A DNA stretch of 64,000 nt from Heterocephalus glaber. Taxonomy: Eukaryota > Chordata > Mammalia > Rodentia > Bathyergidae. The position numbers were made by a program, and so were the translations under genes. The stretch spans positions 4,458,284 through 4,522,283 of the forward strand of contig NW_004624848.1 of NCBI RefSeq assembly GCF_000247695.1. The letters are read 5' to 3'. Under the pieces are notes generated by a model. The model had not been told where the DNA came from. It saw only the letters and a program-made list of their open reading frames with translations, and searched no databases. Shown here in pieces: positions 54,424 through 64,000 of the stretch. Numbering within the stretch: the stretch's first letter is position 1; each line of letters begins with the position of its first letter.

Positions 54424-54500
54424 GGGCTGGGGAGATAGCTCAGTGGTAGAGTACTTGTCTAGCAGGTGTAATCCCCGGCAACACACGCACACACACAGCC
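54424..54500 (+). mobile_element. Classical ID SINE, internally deleted
   Basis: Starts 'GGGGCTGGGGAGATAGCTCA' with the classical GTGGTAGAGTACTTG, unlike the other ID copies here. The B-box region is mostly missing (GTGTAATCCCC), and the tail is an AC-rich repeat. Confidence 0.9.
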
Positions 54501-54730
54501 ACCTCCCATAAGAAATAAAAGAGAATGATGAATAATAAGCAGAATATCCTATTCTGAATTAGAAAAGCACATCAGAAAACAAATTTTGATAAATAATTGA
54601 GTGGTGTTCCTTTACTCTTATATGGTTTATAAACATTGTTACTCTGAATAGTGAACAAATCTCAACATGCCTTCACATTCTGGAGAAACATCTGTAGGTT
54701 TTGAGACAGGCTTTGAGAATGTAGGTAGAC
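54501..54730. other. Unrecognised AT-rich sequence
   Basis: No recognised feature. Confidence 0.35.
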
Positions 54731-54734
54731 ACAA

Positions 54735-55235
54735 ATGCAAAGTGTCTTTATTACCTTTCTGGGAATAACTCAGCCGTCTCCCTCATGTTTGTGCTTCCTG
54801 TCCCTCAGAGCCTTGTCCCTGGGCACCTGTGTGCTGCCTCTCTCTCCATCAGGTACAGCCTACCCTCCTGCTGACTGCCCACTGTTTCACATTACACTGT
54901 CTTTGCTAATATTCTTCCTCTGCCTAAAAGGCACCGAAGAGACTCTTCCCAAGCCTGTTTGTAACCTAATTATTTTGTCCTTAGAAATTTGGAGCGGGAT
55001 GAATAGCAGCCTTTACTCTGAAGGGTGGGTTTAAGGTCTTTGTGCTTTCATAGGAATCTGGTTACACTTTCATTACTGCATCACCCATACTACATTGAGA
55101 TCTTATATGTTTCCATTTATGCCTGCAATGCTGAAATAGAAACTGCAAGAACAGGAACCATGTAATAGTGAATACTGAGCATTGTGTTCTTTGTCCTTAG
55201 CAGAAGGCCTGGTACATAAGAGAAACTTGAGTTGA
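54735..55235 (+). mobile_element. L2 LINE fragment
   Basis: Pyrimidine-rich L2-like sequence ('CTTCCTCTGCCTAAAAGGCA', 'GAGACTCTTCCCAAGCCTGT') is followed by an L2-type 3' end: AGAACAGGAACCATG, then GAGCATTGTGTTCTTTG and 'CAGAAGGCCTGGTACATAAG'. The order fits the plus-strand L2 3' terminus. Confidence 0.6.
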
Positions 55236-55844
55236 GCTGGACTGGAAAGAGTGGAGGTGCAAAGTTGGGGAAATTTTTTGAAAGACCAGACTGCTACATT
55301 AGGGAGCCAGGGGACAGTAAAGCTCAGGAATTTGGACTACATGTAAAGGGAGTTGCTTTCAATTGCATGAGCATCTTCTTTGAACTAGGTAGTCACAAGT
55401 GCTTTATAGTAGCATGCAGACCAGTCTAGCAGAACAGGCAGCCCAGAAATCAACCCAGGAGCAGAGCTGGCTGACTTGAGACAGAGATGCCAAGGATACT
55501 TACTGGGATGGATATTCCTCTTAATAAATGGTGGTGGACACACACATGCAAAGGAGTGAAACTAGACCCATACCTTTCATAATGCACAAAAACCCACTCA
55601 ATGGAGTAAAGACTCAAATATAAGACCTGCAACCATAAAACTCCTAGAAGAAAACAGGGAAAGTCTTCTTGACATTGGCCTTGCAGTTATTTCTTGGATA
55701 TGACACCAAAAGTGCAGAGAAAAAAAATAGACATTTAGAATTACATCAAACTACAAGCATTCTGCACAACAAAGGACACAGTCCACAAAGGGAAAAGGCA
55801 TTTGTTCACAGAACCAGGAGAGCATATTTGGGAACCACACACCA

Positions 55845-56175
55845 TGGCTGTGGTTTGAAGGAGACTTTCAGAGCACTGTGTGCTGGAAGGTTGGTCTCCA
55901 GGGTGGTGAGGTGGAGCTGTGGGTGGTGGAGTCCTGACAGCAACCACTCACCTATGAAGGCACCAGCAGATCTGCCTGAGTCCCTCTCTGGCCTTCTGGT
56001 CGACCTTGTGTGCCTCTGCTCCTGCCGTTGTGGTGTTATCACTGCGAAGCCCTTGCCAAAGTCAAGAAAAAAACCAGTGCCCTAGTCTTGAACCTCCAGA
56101 TCTGTGTGCTAAATACGCCCAGTTTCTTTATGTTACTCAGGTTCAGGTATTTTGTTCTAGAAAGAGAAAAGAAGC
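55845..56175 (+). mobile_element. MaLR LTR nested in L1
   Basis: Begins near GGCTGTGGTTTGAAGG. It ends with 'TCTTTATGTTACTCAGGTTC' and AGGTATTTTGTTCTAGAAAGAG, the usual MaLR LTR tail, after which L1 sequence resumes (AATACACCGTATCTCACAAAG). Exact edges were not resolved. Confidence 0.65.
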
Positions 56176-56919
56176 AAATACACCGTATCTCACAAAGGGT
56201 TAGTACATGAGATATACAAGGCACTTCTACAAATCAATAATAAAAACCCAATAGTAAAAAGCCAAATATATGTACTTTAAAAGTGTGCAAAGGAACAGAG
56301 GAGACATTTCCCCCAAAAAAGACAGTCAAATGGCCAAGAGCTATGTGTCCAGGCCACTAATCCTCAGGAGATGCAAAGCCCAAAGGCACTGAGTCGCCAC
56401 CTCACGCCTGCTAGGACAACTGTTGTCAAGAGGACAGAGGGTGAATGCTGGAGGTGTGCAAATAAGAAACACTCGGACACTGCTGATGGGAGTTTAAATG
56501 TGAGCCACAACTATGAAAAAAGTATGAAGAGTCTTCAAAAATTAAAAATAGTGCTATGTATGATCCAGTAATCCCATTTCTGCGGATATATCCAAAAGAA
56601 TTGAAGAAATACCTGAAATCCTGTGTCTATTTCAGCATCACTCACAATAGGTAAGATGTAAAAGCAATCTAAATATCCTTGATTAATGAGTAGATAAAGA
56701 AAAAATTCATAGGTGGAATATTATTCACCTTTGAAAGGAAAGTCCTGCCATTTGTAACAATATGGATGAACCTAGAAGACACTGTACTAACCAAAATAAG
56801 CCAGACGCAGATGAATACTGCATGGTGCTGATATAGGGGAAGAGATGTAACTCCTCCCAAACCTACTAGATATCTGAAATGCTAGTTCATGTTCTCTAAA
56901 ATTGAAGAATGAATTCTAG

Positions 56920-57480
56920 GAACCACGGAGGTTAAGAGTAGGAAAAATTTATATAGAGAAAGAAAGCTTCTGCGTAAGAGACACGGAAGGGGCACTGGGA
57001 AGTGGGTTGCCCACCCACCCTGCTTTTCAAAGTTGTTTTATACAGCAAAGCCATATGGTGAGGCGGGTACAAAGTGGGACAAAACTGTAAGACCCAATGG
57101 AAATTTACAAGGTGGGCATGAGGTGGGACAAAACCACGACCAACCAATAAGATTACAAGTACAGTCACCCAGGTAACATTGATTAAATGGGGGTCAAATG
57201 GGAAGACAAGCCACATCCAAGGAATTTCCCATTTAGAATATCAATCACTGCTATCTCTAGGGGAAGTAGTGCCTCTTCTTTTTATAATGCTAACCAGTGA
57301 ATGTGCCTCAGTTATTCTCCACGTTGGTTCCTTGCTGTGTTGGCTCCTGGAGGGCTGGCACCTTGAGGGAGGCCCTGTTTACCTGCTAACAAGGTATCTG
57401 ATTAACTTACCTATCTATAATAGTCCCACTGTCTGAGGAATCCAAAATAGTCCAACTCAGAGAGTGGCTGGGGCTGGAAA
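56920..57480 (-). mobile_element. Possible ERV LTR nested in L1
   Basis: Sequence unlike L1 separates the L1 parts. It holds a degenerate tandem repeat of about 50 bp (57060-57110 and 57111-57158), both units sharing GTGGGACAAAAC and TTACAA and having CCAAT-type motifs. Enhancer-like tandem repeats and CCAAT boxes are common in LTR U3 regions. I infer an LTR of uncertain class, and the strand is a guess. Confidence 0.35.
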
Positions 57481-57745
57481 TAAAAGAGCTAGCAGTCAAA
57501 GGCTGTGTTTCAGTTCACAAGGTGAACTAGTCCTGGATATCTGCTGTTGAATACAAAGCCTGTAGTTAACGATGCTGTATTACACACTTACAGTTTGCCA
57601 AGAAGGACGCTCTTATCCTATGTGTTCTTACACACACACACATGCTGACAAATAATGAATAGACTGGGAGGCCACTTTTGGGAGGTGGCTAGATTTATGG
57701 CATGGATTATGATGGTTTCACGGGTGAATACTTATCTCAAATTCA

Positions 57746-58580
57746 TCTGCTGTTTACATTAGGACAGGCAGCTTTTGTCATCACTTAGAGAAGCAGCTGA
57801 AAAAGTGCTCTCAGTACTCCATTTCTTTAACTGCCTTGGGGAGCATTGCCTTCTTGCATGTGCTGCATGCGCCAATGCTCAGGGTTGGTAGGTGGGGCTG
57901 TGAGGCTCAGGAAGCTGGCAGGGCATGGAGGGGGCTTTAGGGGAAATCTGCCCCTCCAGCCATCTACACACATGGAACATGACATGGGGAGCAGTGGCTG
58001 TAAACGGTCATTTGAAGGAATCCCTCATTCACAGCATCTTCACTGAAGATTCGGGACCTGGTGCTGTTGTTCAGTTAAACGCAATACAAGAAGTCTGGAT
58101 GTTTTCAATTCCGTGCTGGTCCTTTGGCTTTCAGGAATCCTGTGTCCACAGAGGGAGCCAGTGGGCACAGCCTGGTATGCTAGCTGGGGTGCCAGTCATG
58201 GGGCGTGTGGCAGATGCTTCTGCCAGAGGAAACTCAGTGCAAGGGCGCTGCTGCCCAAGGCCACAGAGCTGGGTTTGTAAGAGCTTTCTGGAGTCACGTT
58301 TCCTGTCAGTCCGAATCCGGGGTGGGTAACCCTCGAGCTCCTGCCCTGATTTCTTCATCTTGGGACAGCGGCCTCACACAAAGCTTGTCTGGGATGTTCC
58401 AGTCTCGGGTACTTCTTCTCTGATTACTTCTTGGTAGTGTCAAGGAAGAGAGTGTGAAATGTGAACTTGACCTGCTAACGAATGAGCTTATTTAAGTAGG
58501 GCTGGTTTTCCTCGGAAGTCTCAGAACCATCATGGAAGCCACGTTTATTTTCTGAAATTTGAGCAAAACTGAGTGTAAGT
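57746..58580. other. Unrecognised sequence
   Basis: Balanced composition and no confident repeat. A 134-codon plus frame at 57925-58329 is overlapped by frames in other phases and has no recognised domain. Confidence 0.35.
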
Positions 58581-58582
58581 CG

Positions 58583-58615
58583 TGTGTGTGTGTGTGTGTG
58601 TGCGTGTATGTGTGT
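58583..58615 (+). repeat. Imperfect (GT)n microsatellite
   Basis: A GT run with GC and AT interruptions, immediately before a SINE-like segment. Confidence 0.9.
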
Positions 58616-58618
58616 CAC

Positions 58619-58735
58619 AGGGGCTTGAGGCTGGGCCTTTGCACTGCGCTACACCTCTGCCCTTTTTATACTGAGACTCAGGCGTGTGAAGTCTCCCAGA
58701 GTGCTGCAATTACAGGTGTCACCAGCAGCCCCTGA
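58619..58735 (-). mobile_element. Decayed ID-B1 composite SINE
   Basis: The plus strand has a reversed ID remnant (GCGCTACACCTCTGCCC) and a shortened reversed B1-like part (TCCCAGAGTGCTGCAATTAC, AGGTGTCACCAGC). It follows the same order as the composites at 42.6 and 59.8 kb. Confidence 0.5.
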
Positions 58736-59780
58736 AGTCACTACTTTACACCCTCAGTTAGTACCTGGTGCAAGTGTTCGAGGCCTTTATGGCCATTTTA
58801 ACTCTGCTACTCTTTACTACATTTTGGGCTGTCGACTGTAAGAGCAAAGGCCTGGCTGTCTTCCAGTGCTTGCAGTTACCCTGTGCAGCAGGCACCAAGA
58901 GCGGAGTCCCTGAATGGACGACTCACTTAGGAAAGGCTGGTGCTTTTGACTGTTGCCAAATTTTCTGCTGTGTTTCCAAGTGGGAGCACAATCCCGGTGC
59001 CTTCCGAGCAAGCAGGGCTTCTCAGACCTTGCAATGGAGGCTTCCCAGGTCTCGGGACGCAAAGCTGGTGTGGGCAGAGCCAGGCCGGTCCGGAGCTCGG
59101 GGTCCAGGCTGGCGCTGGCCAGGTCCCACTGTCCGGTCTCCGCCTCACTGCTCTCCTCTGCCCTCTGCTCCAGCCACCCTCGCCTGGCCTGACCGGGCTT
59201 CCAGCCGTCCAGAACCATCCTCAGGGAGACAAGCCAGGCTGGCCCACCCCAGGCGGCCTGGTCCTCTGAGGATCGACTCAGTCACCAGTGCAGTCTTCTG
59301 TCCTGAGGGTCTGTCCCTGGGACTTTCCATGTAGGGTTCATCTGGGAAGCCCATTTGTTCCCTCTGTGTCACACCCTTAGCACAACAGTGCTGTCAGTGG
59401 AGGTCCAAGTCTGGCTTTTTGTCAGGGCGTTGAAGGATTTCAAAAGAATTTGTGTGTGGGACAGAGCCCGTGTTTTAGGTAAAGATGGCTACTGAATGAC
59501 ACAGGAATCTACAGATCTTTTGGAGTATCACCACAGTCAGCAGCCAGAGTCGGTGCAGTGGACTTGCTCTCCTCACAAGGCTGTGCGTGGGGGACCACGG
59601 AGCGGAGCAGGGCAGCCCCGGTGTGGGGCCAGCTCTCGCAGGGAGCATGTAGAGATCATTAATTCTGCCACTGTGTCCAGGTGTGTCCTGTGCCTTTCGT
59701 GGATTCTGAGAAGAACACTTTTCACTCAACTACTTGGAACTGAGACGCTCTAGTCATAGCTGACAGTCTGCTAGTTTGTT
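58736..59780. other. Unrecognised sequence with a GC-rich pocket
   Basis: 58980-59330 is GC-rich with a moderate number of CpGs and long overlapping frames on both strands (188 codons plus, 133 minus). High GC lowers stop-codon frequency, so the frames need not mean coding. No domain was recognised. Confidence 0.35.
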
Positions 59781-59781
59781 T

Positions 59782-59965
59782 TGGTATAGTACTGGAGATG
59801 GAACTCAGGGACTTCATACTATGTCCCCAGCCTTTTTAATAATTTTTTGAGAGGAGGTCTCCTTCAAGTTGCTAAGTTGCCCTGGGTGGGCTCAAAACTG
59901 CAAGATCTTCCTGCCTCAGCCTGGCAGAGTGCTAGGATTACAGCAGTATGCTACTACTCCAGCTC
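59782..59965 (-). mobile_element. ID-B1 composite SINE, antisense
   Basis: The plus strand has a reversed ID ('TACTGGAGATGGAACTCAGG' and ACTATGTCCCCAGCC) then a reversed B1 ('GAGAGGAGGTCTCCTTCAAG', 'GATCTTCCTGCCTCAGCCTG', GAGTGCTAGGATTACAGCAG). Confidence 0.8.
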
Positions 59966-61720
59966 TGCTGTACTTTCCATAGAAGAATAGCACTTCTCAC
60001 TTCAGTAAGTCCTGTCTAGGCTTTTTCTTAACTTTAGAAGTACTAAGAAATGACTTATTCTTTTTCTTCCCTCTAAATATTTGCTGAGTTTTGTCACCTC
60101 TCTCTTTACAACTCTCTGTTGTTTAGGGATCTTTTTGTCTTAAAATTTCATGACTTCTATTCCTTTCTTAACTTTGTTGTTTCAAACTTAATATCTGATT
60201 ATTCCTTTTTTGTTATCAGAATTTTTTTAAAAAGTTGAGGACTTTTATCTTCATGGAATGAGAACATACAAGTATTTTGCCTCTGTCCCTCGCAACCATT
60301 TCTATTGTTAGAGATTTTCTCCTGCTGTTCACTGCACTCAGAGAATTACTTGGAGAGGAGAAGAGGTTTGCCCACTTCAGCCCTGCCCTAAAGGTGGGAC
60401 AGTGGGCAGAATTTCACTGCAGGAGGTGGTGCCAGTAATAGATACAGAAAAGCTTTCCTTTATGTTGAATTTTCTAAGGGAAATATTTATTTTCAGTAAC
60501 TAAAGTACTAAGAACACATATGGCATAGAGCATGTAAAAATTTGCTGAATAAATGAAACTCAGGATGGAGTGAGTGACTAAATGACAGCATTAGCTCAGT
60601 ACACGCCATTGTGCACTGCACTTTGCATGCATGATGTTTGCAGTGAATTGTTTTCGTTAGATTCCAAGTGTATGTGTCTTTACGGACAGCAGAGGATCAT
60701 CATATCAGATTGCTTAGGCTTGTAAAACAAGCTTGAGATAAAATGGTTTGTGATAAAGTAAATTTTAAGAAGTTCTGAGAATAACTTTACGAAGTGGGGG
60801 TACACAGTACTGAAGGTGGACTCTGGAGGTCCACATTTCAGAGTACTGACCATGTGCATGTGAATCTTCAGTCTTCATTTCCACGCAGACTTTTATTCCT
60901 TTGTCTGAACTTTCTATATCTCCTTAAGTGGATCGTGCACACACTCTGTAAATGTGACATACAATATGTTCATTAAATGTGCAGTTCGTGAAATGATGGC
61001 TTGTACAAAAATCGGTACATTCTGTTTATACACTCAGGTGTCTTATTGCTAAGGCACTGTGGTTTAATAAGCGTGTTCTTATGCTCTTACACTGCATCAG
61101 ACATCTCCCTACAAGACTAGCCAAACTGAGCAGTCAGCAAGGGAAGATGAATTTATAGTTACAAAGGCATTGTTAACTTGGAAATTGCTCAGAACATGCT
61201 AGATTGGCAGAGGACTTATTTATTCATCTGTGCCTCATAGAGACACATTCAAACTTGTGAAAAGCTGCTCTTACAGTGAGAGGAAGATTCATCAACAGGG
61301 TGATGAAGGACATTATAGATACTACACGGCTTATACGTGAATGGGATATATTACTTATATCATCTTGTGTATTATTTTCATAAATCATGAGCTTAAATGA
61401 TTTATCAACTTCCATAGGTCCCTAAAGCACATTTACAAATAATGTGAGAGCGTTCATTCTATATGCTCTTCAGTATTTTGCAGAGGAGGTACTCGGCATA
61501 ATTTTAATTTTTGTTCTAATACAAATAAGAAAGGCGACACAGGTGTGGAGAGGCCTTTATTTTAGAAGGTAGCCTTTCCTCATGTCAGTCAAACAGAAAG
61601 CTGTCAGTGCCTGTCCTCCACACAGCGGCACAGAGTGAGCTGGTGCTAGGCAGTGCCGTGTTTTAGTCAGCCTCAGGAGTGACCTTCACTCAAAGTTTAG
61701 CATAAAACATTGTACCGGCA
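59966..61720. other. Unrecognised sequence
   Basis: AT-rich and single-copy-like by eye. An L2/MIR-tail-like motif (TTTGCTGAATAAATGAAAC) lies at 60541-60560. No gene was recognised. Confidence 0.35.
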
Positions 61721-61724
61721 CTGA

Positions 61725-61912
61725 TCACCCAGGGCTATAAATACAAATGCCCGACAGAGGACCTGACAGACCTGAAATTTATCAGAAAGCAGGCTCATCA
61801 CAAATCCACGTAACAAACAGCAGCCAGGCTTTGTGGAGCTGTCACTTCCTGCTGAGCAGAGATAAGATTGATCACTGCAACTTCCACAGCCCCTCTTAGC
61901 AACAGTAGGGAT
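61725..61912. promoter_or_regulatory. Candidate regulatory block
   Basis: No repeat signature is visible. The block has GGGCTATAAATACAA (TATA-like), GTCACTTCCTGCTGAG (ETS-like core), AGAGATAAGATTGATC (GATA-like) and GGAGCTGTCAC (TGTCA). Close clustering of such cores resembles an enhancer, but short motifs also occur by chance. Confidence 0.25.
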
Positions 61913-62006
61913 ACAGAAAGTAGTGCTGGAGGAGGTATTGCGAGTGTACAGCTGCAGAGCTCAACAAAGAAAGAGGTAAAAGCCAGTGAAAAAACTCTAG
62001 GGATAA
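61913..62006. other. Spacer and left TSD of the next SINE
   Basis: Unrecognised sequence ending in TCTAGGGATAA (61996-62006), which is repeated after the SINE. Confidence 0.5.
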
Positions 62007-62109
62007 GGCCAGGGATTTAGCTCAGTGGTTCCACTGCCTGCCTCGAAAGCGCAAGGTCCTGAGTTCGATCCCCAATACCAAAAATAAAAATAAAAATAAA
62101 TAAATAAAA
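62007..62109 (+). mobile_element. ID-type SINE with (AAAT)n tail and TSD
   Basis: Reads 'GGCCAGGGATTTAGCTCAGT', the GGTTCCACTGCC variant, a TGAGTTCGATCCCC B-box region and a GTACC-like end (ATACC), then AAAAATA/AAAT repeats. Perfect 11-bp flanks TCTAGGGATAA lie at 61996-62006 and 62110-62120. Confidence 0.95.
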
Positions 62110-62120
62110 TCTAGGGATAA

Positions 62121-62935
62121 AGAAATAGCAGATGATATAATAAGTAAGATCTCTCATCACTGATCGCATTGATGGTGATGATCTCTCCTTGGCAGCCTGG
62201 AAAGGGAGACAGGCTTTGTTTTTGCTTGTAGAAAAAGTTTCTGCTTTTCTAATATATGATATAAAATTAGCTACTGGGTTATAGCTATTGATTAACATCC
62301 TCAATATTTTACTTCCAGTTCTTACATGTAAGAATCTTCAATGAGGTTGCATTTGTGAACTAATCAAACACCATAAATCAGTAAAGAATGGATTCAATCA
62401 GTTTAAATAAAGCAGAATATTTTGGTGTGGGCTTCTGATTGGTGACAATGATACTGAGGAAATAAGGGAGACCACTAGAAAATACTTCTAAAAATACTGT
62501 TCGTTTGGGTGTTTCAGGACCCTAAACATTCTAAAATATAGTCTGTATTTGTACTATTAAAATTATAGGAAAGAAATGACCAGAATTTGTGGGTGGGTGG
62601 AGATGCTTGCCCGACTGAGTTTCCCCTCTGGGTGCAAGGATAATCTATGCATTCTAGAAGTTGCAGTTCCTTCAAGCAAGATGATCATAAAGGCACCTGA
62701 ATTCAATCAATATTTTAATTTTCAAATACATTATAAATGTCTAGGAGATATATGCTTAGGGAAATTATTTTTAAGACATATTTGTAAGGCAGTCCCCAAG
62801 ACATACATCAGTGTTGTCACATAAATTGTTACATGGAAAATTGATGGTTGAAACAGCCCAGACAGTTCTTTGCATTAAATCGAGTAGGAAACTATCAATT
62901 TTCTAAGCGTCTTATTTATGTTACTCAGTGAAAAT
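62121..62935. other. Unrecognised AT-rich sequence
   Basis: No recognised repeat or gene. A plus frame of 82 codons at 62576-62824 has no recognisable domain. Confidence 0.35.
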
Positions 62936-62939
62936 ACTG

Positions 62940-63185
62940 AGAAGTAATGCAGCATTGTGGATAATGTCGTGTGCTTGGGGGTCCAGTGGACTCCGGGCCA
63001 CCCTGCGGCGGTGTGGGGCGGGTTGTGACTTTGTGCAGGTTGCTGCTGTTGCTCAGGTGGCCTTCATGCTCTCATCGGGGAGTGGGGCCCCTTCATGCCC
63101 AGGCTTGTGGAGCGTAAATGGCTTGTGTGTGCAATGTGTCCAGTGCACTTACAGCTCATAGTAGCTCTCAAATCAGAGTAATTGT
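62940..63185 (+). mobile_element. Probable MIR SINE, GC-rich variant
   Basis: 'GCAGCATTGTGGATAATGTC', then TGCTTGGGGGTCCAGTGGAC and GTGACTTTGTGCAGGTTGCTG resemble the 5' and core regions of a MIR, which have a 'ttggagtcagac' then 'gtgaccttgggcaag' order. It is diverged. Confidence 0.45.
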
Positions 63186-63389
63186 TTTAACATTAGTTCC
63201 TTGGACCACAAGCTTTAGAAATACTACTTGCATGAGATACCTTTATTTTTTAGAAATATATATAAAGTATAGAGTTGATTTAACTCTTTTTCCTCTAAAA
63301 TGTTTTATACTTTTCAGGTTGTTATTAAATAATGTCCCCATGACGAGGCTGCTGTTTCAGGCCGCCTTCCGCAGGCCCAGCTTGACTTC

Positions 63390-63755
63390 TACCGCTGTTG
63401 CTTTGCTCATTTTGTGTCCCTTGCTGAGAATGCCCCTTCCGGTGCTTTTTCAAGTGCAGCTCTGTAAAAATGTGTCATGTTTAAAAGTCCTGTACAAATC
63501 TAATTTTTCCATTTGGCATCCTGCCTCCCCTCCTCTCCAATGCGCTGGTAGGAAAAGTGTGCCCCTCCTTTATTTGATCTGGGCGATGTAATGGACTTCT
63601 GTCCTAGGAAACTTACTTATGGCTGTCTCCCGTCTTCTCTTTGCCCTAAAGGTAGAGCCCATGTCCTGTCCACCTGCCTCCTGCCTCCCAGTGCAGCACC
63701 TCCAGCATCTGGGTGAGATGATGCCCTGAGATTTTTCTGAATGAATAGGCACTGG
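63390..63755 (+). mobile_element. L2 LINE 3' region
   Basis: 'CCTTGCTGAGAATGCCCCTT', then GTGCCCCTCCTTTATTTGATC, AAAGGTAGAGCCCATGTCCTG and a CAGCACCTCCAGCATCTG end with GAATGAATAGG follow the order of the L2 3' region. Two chance frames overlap it. Confidence 0.55.
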
Positions 63756-64000
63756 ATTTGGGACGTCTTTAAAGCCAGCAGGTCTTTAACACTGATGATA
63801 ACCTCTCAAGACATGTTTGTTAAAAGACTTCTTAAGGAAGGACATCTTTACTTTGATAATTGTCATTGTAAATTTTGTTCAAATTTTGAGAATTGCCAGT
63901 ATCTTCAGTTGGAAATAGAAACTTGAGTTTTATTTTTACACATAATCCTAGAAGTTGAGTATTTATCTATACTGTTTAAGGAGAGCTAATCCTGGCCATT
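63756..64000. other. Unrecognised AT-rich end of window
   Basis: No recognised feature. Confidence 0.35.

Larger units (their letters stand above)
55425..57745 (+). mobile_element. L1 (sense) split by two LTRs
   Basis: Sense L1 phrases: 'CTCTTAATAAATGGTGGTGG', 'AAACTCCTAGAAGAAAACAG', 'GACAGTCAAATGGCCAAGAG', 'CCAGTAATCCCATTTCTGCG' and 'ACAATATGGATGAACCTAGA'. A 3' UTR-like end continues at 57530-57745 (TGTAGTTAACGATGCTGTAT). Sequence from other elements interrupts it at about 55845-56175 and 56920-57480. The frames are broken. Confidence 0.75.

Noticed and set aside
58768..59334. 188-codon plus-strand open frame
   Set aside because: High GC suppresses stops, competing frames of 73-133 codons lie on the other strand, and there is no recognisable domain.
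1..64000. CRISPR array, operon, prophage or other prokaryotic system
   Set aside because: There are no regularly spaced repeats and no dense coding. SINE, LINE and LTR content shows this is mammalian nuclear DNA.
1..64000. An intact endogenous retrovirus
   Set aside because: Only solo LTRs or fragments were seen. No paired LTRs flank a coding region, and no gag, pol or env frame is recognisable.

Overview
This window looks like mammalian nuclear DNA, an intergenic or deep-intronic stretch made mostly of decayed transposable elements. The lineage points to a rodent outside the mouse/rat group. There are tRNA-derived ID-type SINEs on both strands, 7SL-derived B1 copies, ID-B1 composites and many ERVL-MaLR LTRs. 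I saw no B2 or B4 SINEs and no Alu. Most ID copies carry a distinctive 'GTGGTTCC' where the classical ID consensus has 'GTGGTAGAG'. That would fit a hystricomorph such as an African mole-rat or caviomorph, but this species-level guess is weak.

I found no convincing protein-coding gene. All open frames are short (the longest is 322 codons, and it runs through an assembly gap), lie on both strands, and mostly cross LTR, LINE or low-complexity sequence. The only RNA-gene trace is a severely 3'-truncated U2 snRNA retropseudogene at about 23.0 kb, with a matching 13-bp target-site duplication.

Layout. 0-5.5 kb: mostly unrecognised sequence with one MLT1-like LTR. 5.6-15 kb: MaLR LTRs, two of one family (7403-7797 and 14296-14787), two or three SINEs, and a local pair of homologous blocks, one split by an LTR. 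15.8-16.0 kb: a 181-bp non-autonomous hAT DNA transposon. 17-23 kb: largely unrecognised, with a MIR, a (TC)n run and the U2 pseudogene. 24-26 kb: an L1 with an inverted 5' part, then an older antisense L1. 26-33 kb: mixed old repeats and unrecognised AT-rich DNA. 33.4-34.8 kb: an L1 hosting two SINEs and an LTR. 35.8-39.6 kb: MaLR LTRs, including two more of the 7.4-kb family, a MIR split by a B1, and an L1. 40-48 kb: unrecognised sequence, an L1 3' end, ancient L2-like fragments and a candidate conserved regulatory block at about 45.8-46.0 kb. 48.5-52 kb: L1, a GGA-repeat assembly gap and LTRs. 52-55 kb: one classical ID SINE and an L2. 55.4-57.7 kb: an L1 split by two LTRs. 57.7-64 kb: mostly unrecognised, with SINEs, MIR, L2 and a second regulatory candidate near 61.8 kb.

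Nothing here amounts to a multi-gene system. The informative content is the insertion archaeology (nested elements with visible target-site duplications), the hAT element, the U2 fragment, and a few repeat-free blocks with regulatory-looking motifs. Repeat names are from recognition alone, without database comparison, so family names are provisional and most boundaries are good to about 10-50 bp unless a target-site duplication is given.
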